Assembly: GCA_902702965.1 (NCBI GenBank)
Contig: CACRXP010000029.1
Coordinates: 1,225,456-1,289,455 of the forward strand
Reading direction: 5' to 3'
DNA: 64,000 bases
DNA from: Spirometra erinaceieuropaei
Taxonomy: Eukaryota; Platyhelminthes; Cestoda; Diphyllobothriidea; Diphyllobothriidae
Shown: positions 61,274-64,000 of the stretch, piece by piece
Numbering within the stretch: the stretch's first letter is position 1
Layout of the letters: every line of letters begins with the position of its first letter
Program-made: the position numbers and the translations under genes
The notes under the pieces: generated by a model
Databases searched by the model: none
What the model saw: the letters and a program-made list of their open reading frames with translations, nothing else
Told to the model about the DNA's origin: nothing

Positions 61274-61324
61274 AGGTTACATCTTGCACCGTACCTGGCA
61301 GTACAGGTACTCGTCACCAGCACA

Positions 61325-61370
61325 GACACCTGTTTTGCCGAAATTCTGTCGCCCCATGACACGGCTGCGA
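61325..61370. repeat. Dispersed repeat C fragment
   Basis: ACACCTGTTTTGCCGAAATT, then CTGTCGCCCCATGACACGGC and TGCGAATGGG, is a diverged version of 63448-63500 and 23968-24010. Confidence 0.4.
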
Positions 61371-61496
61371 ATGGGTCCCAGTTTTGAAAATGTCGCCATT
61401 TGCGTCCTCTGGGTCTAATTCGTTAACCACGGTCCAAAAGTTAGTACAAATATCTGAGCTTAAATGCGTCAGCTTCAGCGCACCAATCGTGAAAAT

Positions 61497-62408
61497 GACC
61501 AGTCAGTGACCGATCTCATGAAATGTCGGCCGAATTTCCGGAATGTGTTTTCGACTAGGAAGAATTACTCGAGTGGTATTGTAATGTTGTTCACCGACAG
61601 AAACAATCCGACAAGGGAATGCCACGTAAGCCCACTGGGGAAACTGTAGCCAGCCGTGACCTTGCCTGTAACGGGTAACCCTAGCCCTAACCTCGGACTC
61701 TAACCCTGAAAGCCTAACGCCAAACCCTAATATCCAACCCCAAATCCAAACCATTACCCAGGCCTGGCAAACCTAGCGCTAAAAATAGCCCAACTCCCAA
61801 CACACTCTAATCCTAGCCCCAATCCTATCCTTGAGTCAGATAGGGGCAATTTTAACGCCAGTAACGGTTGTGAAGGTCAAAATCTGCGCGTCGCAAAATC
61901 CCACTCGAAACCTATCGCCAGGCAACTCCTTATGAAGCACACCTAACTAAACCAGAAGGCGGTCTTTTGAAAAACCACCCAGCGGGGTTACATATAATAG
62001 TCTCGCCTATAATCTCGAAATATTTCAGTCACGCCTGGATGCCGCTTTTAAATGCATGTCTTTTCGGTCGCCTGGAAAAATAACACTCGCCAAAAAGGAC
62101 TAATTAGGTAATACGGATTTCCCCCGTCGGTTTTCGTTGTCCTAAAAAAATGCAACTATCTTCTTATAGAAAGCATAGATAAAAATACATTTTCTTTTAC
62201 TAGCTTGGTGGCAAATCACGTCTTTTTTTAAATCTGTTTCTTATAAACGGGTATATGTCTGCTTCAATAGGGTTTTTCAAGTCCCGATCAATTTTGAGCC
62301 AAATCAGTCGTTGCATTTGCGTTTTGGGATTTACATGCTGCATGCTTTCCATGTAAAGAAATTGGCCCATACCTCTATGCTATTGAGATATTACAATATA
62401 GGAATCTG
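61497..62408. mobile_element. MITE subfamily B, interrupted and right-truncated
   Basis: The left end AGTCAGTGACCGATCTCATG runs to about 61590. About 390 bases of unrelated DNA with telomere-like repeats follow. The left arm and centre then continue from about 61990 (TCTCGCCTATAATCTCGAAA, CACGCCTGGATGCCGC) and end at about 62408, where a Penelope tail begins. Confidence 0.65.
61668..61830. repeat. Degenerate telomere-like (CCCTAA) array
   Basis: The plus strand has many imperfect copies: GGTAACCCTAGCCCTAACCT, GACTCTAACCCTGA, CAAACCCTAATATCCAACCC, CTAATCCTAGCCCC. The metazoan telomere unit is TTAGGG. This is interstitial and highly mutated. Confidence 0.6.
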
Positions 62409-62455
62409 CCACTGTCCCTGATGATGGATTCAAGTGAGAATCCGAGAAGTCAGGT
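62409..62455 (+). repeat. Penelope-like tail fragment fused to a MITE
   Basis: CTGATGA (62418-62424), then GGATTC paired with GAATCC (62426-62431 / 62438-62443) and GAGAAGTCAGG. It begins exactly where the B element stops and is followed by another Penelope 3' end in the same orientation. Confidence 0.65.
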
Positions 62456-62763
62456 TTACTGGCCCCAGTCCATCAACAAGTGCAACGATCTTCCCACTCC
62501 ATACTACGTGCTGAAACTTCGTCTAGGCGGAGTAGCAAGCCATGCGGGGAGCGCAGAGGTGAACACTTTTCCCAACACCGGGGTCGATGCGTCAGATGGT
62601 CGAGCAATCATCACGCCAACATCCAACGCACGTGACGAAATTGCAGCAATTATCGACTCGAATGTCGGCCATCAAGCAATGATCACACCAAGTGCGACGA
62701 TCCCGGATGAAGGGGGGAGCCGTGAATGTTCATAGGTATGCGGTAGCATGGCTACTGCATCCT

Positions 62764-62771
62764 ATAAATAC
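62764..62771 (+). promoter_or_regulatory. TATA-like box in Penelope tail
   Basis: TATAAATA, 34 bases upstream of the C that opens the CGTTTC/GAAACG hairpin. A TATA box usually sets the start about 30 bases downstream, so transcription could begin at or near the hairpin. Confidence 0.5.
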
Positions 62772-62797
62772 CGCAGCCCCTTGTGCTACAACCACCC

Positions 62798-62847
62798 GTT
62801 TCTGCTTTTTTGTCTCTGATTATGGATTCGAGTAGGAATCCGAAACG
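62798..62847 (+). ncRNA. Hammerhead-ribozyme-like hairpin in Penelope tail
   Basis: CGTTTC (62798-62803) is complementary to GAAAC plus the next G (62843-62848). Inside, GGATTC (62825-62830) pairs perfectly with GAATCC (62837-62842) across a GAGTAG loop, preceded by CTGATTA (62817-62823). The hammerhead core would need CTGATGA, so this copy carries a substitution at the conserved G and an extra U before stem II. Confidence 0.4.
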
Positions 62848-62905
62848 TCAGGTTAATAAAGCTCTTGACCCGGCGATCGCGTCTCCTTCTTCAAGATCGC
62901 TTCTT

Positions 62906-63430
62906 CTTCTTCTGATCAATACAGGAATCTTCAAATTTTTCAGCCGATGTGAACTACGTTCCACCCTTCGCAGGTAGCACTCACAAACGTTCAGATACGA
63001 TGTCTATAGCGTCAAAGCAGAGAGTGTGTACTCAGAACGCTGCAATCATCAGACCAAATTCCATGTTGCAATAAAAAAGCATTTCGGATCCCTCTTTCTC
63101 AGTGAGGCCAGTCAGACGAATGTGTCGATGAAATAGACTCACATTCGTCCAGACACAAAATTGGGACAGAATGCAATGTCAAGCGTGTGAAATTTTATCG
63201 TTGCATATATGACAGCTAGTTGATTTCTAACTTCCCCAGAAAGTAACTACCAACTTGGAGTATATCTGATTATACTAGGGTCTACAGGCGCAGACCGGAA
63301 TTTGATGTATAAATATTTGGACTGAAGTCCATCACTGACAGCGGCATAACCGTGTGATATTCAGTAACTGCCGAAAGGCGGCTGGTAGTACATTAGAGGG
63401 TAAGGGGATACCATACTAACAGCACTGATA
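62906..63430. other. Non-coding stretch, no gene seen
   Basis: No gene recognised. Confidence 0.35.
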
Positions 63431-63636
63431 TTAGCCAAAAACCAATACACGCGTGTTTCGCCGATATTCTGCCGCTGCATGACATAGCTGCGAGGGGTTC
63501 GGTTTTTCAGTGGGTCCCACAGCTTTCTGATAGATAATCCAGTTTTCCTGTCGGCATTTAATTAATATTACGCCGTTACCCTGCCCTCGCTGATGGACGT
63601 TTGGTAAGATGCGATAATGTGGCCCCACCTGATGGG
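63431..63636. repeat. Dispersed repeat C copy
   Basis: ACACGCGTGTTTCGCCGATA, TTCTGCCGCTGCATGACATA and GCTGCGAGGGGTT match 23968-24015 closely. The minus strand has a 65-codon frame (CHAAAEYRRNTR) also seen in the 24.0 kb copy (CHAAAAYR), but it is short and probably not a protein. Confidence 0.55.
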
Positions 63637-63735
63637 CAAAATGCTGTTGGGGTTAGGGGGTTATGGTTATGGGCTATGGTTAGGGGTTAGGATTACGGCT
63701 AGAGGTTAGAGATAGGAGGTAGGGTTAGATATTTC
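63637..63735. repeat. Degenerate telomere-like (TTAGGG) array
   Basis: The plus strand has GTTGGGGTTAGGGGGTTATG, GGTTAGGGGTTAGGATTACG and GGTAGGGTTAGATA. It is the G-rich strand, opposite in orientation to the array at 61.7 kb. Confidence 0.6.
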
Positions 63736-64000
63736 TCAACCACTCAAAGTACAACCGCGCATCCCCAATAGGTTTGCGTTTGACCTCGTCGCCTGTCCTC
63801 CCCGGCTCCACATGTACAACCCCTATTACCACCGGTCCCGTATTGCAGGTGGGTGGGGTTTGTTTACTTCAAGTGGGCTACATAACCACATCTGACCAGA
63901 CTCTGGCCCAAATATTCACAACTCGCCCCGGCCGGAGTGGTGATCATACAGCCAGGCAAGTGCAAGAAGCCCGGATGTCCACCGACTGCTCTGTCAACCA
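63736..64000. other. Window end, no gene seen
   Basis: G+C-richer sequence without a recognisable feature. Confidence 0.35.

Larger units (their letters stand above)
59285..61275 (-). mobile_element. Penelope-like element PLE1 (RT + GIY-YIG)
   Basis: This minus-strand element holds, in order, the RT N-terminal part, the RT active site, the connection, GIY-YIG and a 3' tail. The tail (59400 to 59285) reads CAATGA, a GAGC/GCTC hairpin, GAAACCTCAG, AAATAAACC and a TTCTTCTTC end. This is the same layout as the other family's tails but diverged in sequence. The 5' boundary is uncertain, near 61275. Several stops make it inactive. Confidence 0.8.
62456..62905 (+). mobile_element. Penelope-like element 3' end (GIY-YIG C-terminus + tail)
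   Basis: The plus frame starts QSINKCNDLPTPYYVLKLRL, the last piece of the GIY-YIG region. It continues with in-frame tail translation (DGRAIITPTS, NVGHQAMITP). TATAAATA at 62764, a hairpin at 62798-62847, AATAAAGC and a TTCTTC-rich end follow. With the preceding tail fragment, this gives a tail, ORF end, tail order like the tandem pLTR arrangement known for Penelope elements. Confidence 0.75.

Noticed and set aside
1..64000. CRISPR arrays, bacterial operons or phage
   Set aside because: No regularly spaced direct repeats, no ribosome-binding-site-led gene clusters, and retroelements, SINEs and telomere-like repeats mark the DNA as eukaryotic.

Overview
The window looks like part of a eukaryotic nuclear scaffold. 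It has low coding density, an AT-rich background, a 278-base assembly gap, microsatellites, tRNA-derived SINEs and many decayed retroelements and inverted-repeat transposons. The retroelement mix is a Penelope-like RT plus GIY-YIG family together with a non-LTR (RTE-like) ORF that ends in C2H2 zinc fingers. From family knowledge this is typical of flatworms, and diphyllobothriidean tapeworms (Spirometra/Schistocephalus type) are my best guess. That assignment is inference, because no host marker gene is present.

The most abundant component is an about 0.94-1.0 kb, nearly fully palindromic TA-flanked element (Tc1/mariner-like MITE or foldback). It occurs as two subfamilies. A has ends CAGTAGATGTGCTAAC, and copies lie near 5.3, 12.1, 21.5, 25.8, 30.2, 34.6, 36.7, 37.9, 39.0 and 53.3 kb. 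B has ends CA(G/T)TGNGNGACCGATCTC, and copies lie near 2.9, 11.9, 29.1, 45.3, 56.7 and 61.5 kb. Several copies are nested, and this gives a relative insertion order and direct evidence for a TA target duplication.

Retroelements: a Penelope-like element (PLE1) covers 59.3-61.3 kb on the minus strand, with RT containing YVDD and a GIY-YIG endonuclease. A second PLE RT relic (46.6-47.6 kb, minus) splits a B element. At least four copies of the 3' end of a third PLE family (17.2, 40.5-41.0, 51.2-51.8 and 62.4-62.9 kb) carry a conserved TATAAATA box. In three copies the box lies exactly 34 bases upstream of a hammerhead-like hairpin. Shorter tail relics lie at 9.3, 20.3-20.45, 41.3 and 62.4 kb. 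The C-terminal half of an RTE-like ORF with zinc fingers lies at 49.9-51.2 kb (minus), with further relics at 37.3, 40.0 and 51.9 kb.

The only convincing host-type coding sequence is a minus-strand ORF at 7860-8369. It predicts a 169-residue secreted protein with four cysteines after the signal segment. Between 13.8 and 34.6 kb, and in several shorter stretches, I see repeats and otherwise featureless AT-rich DNA.
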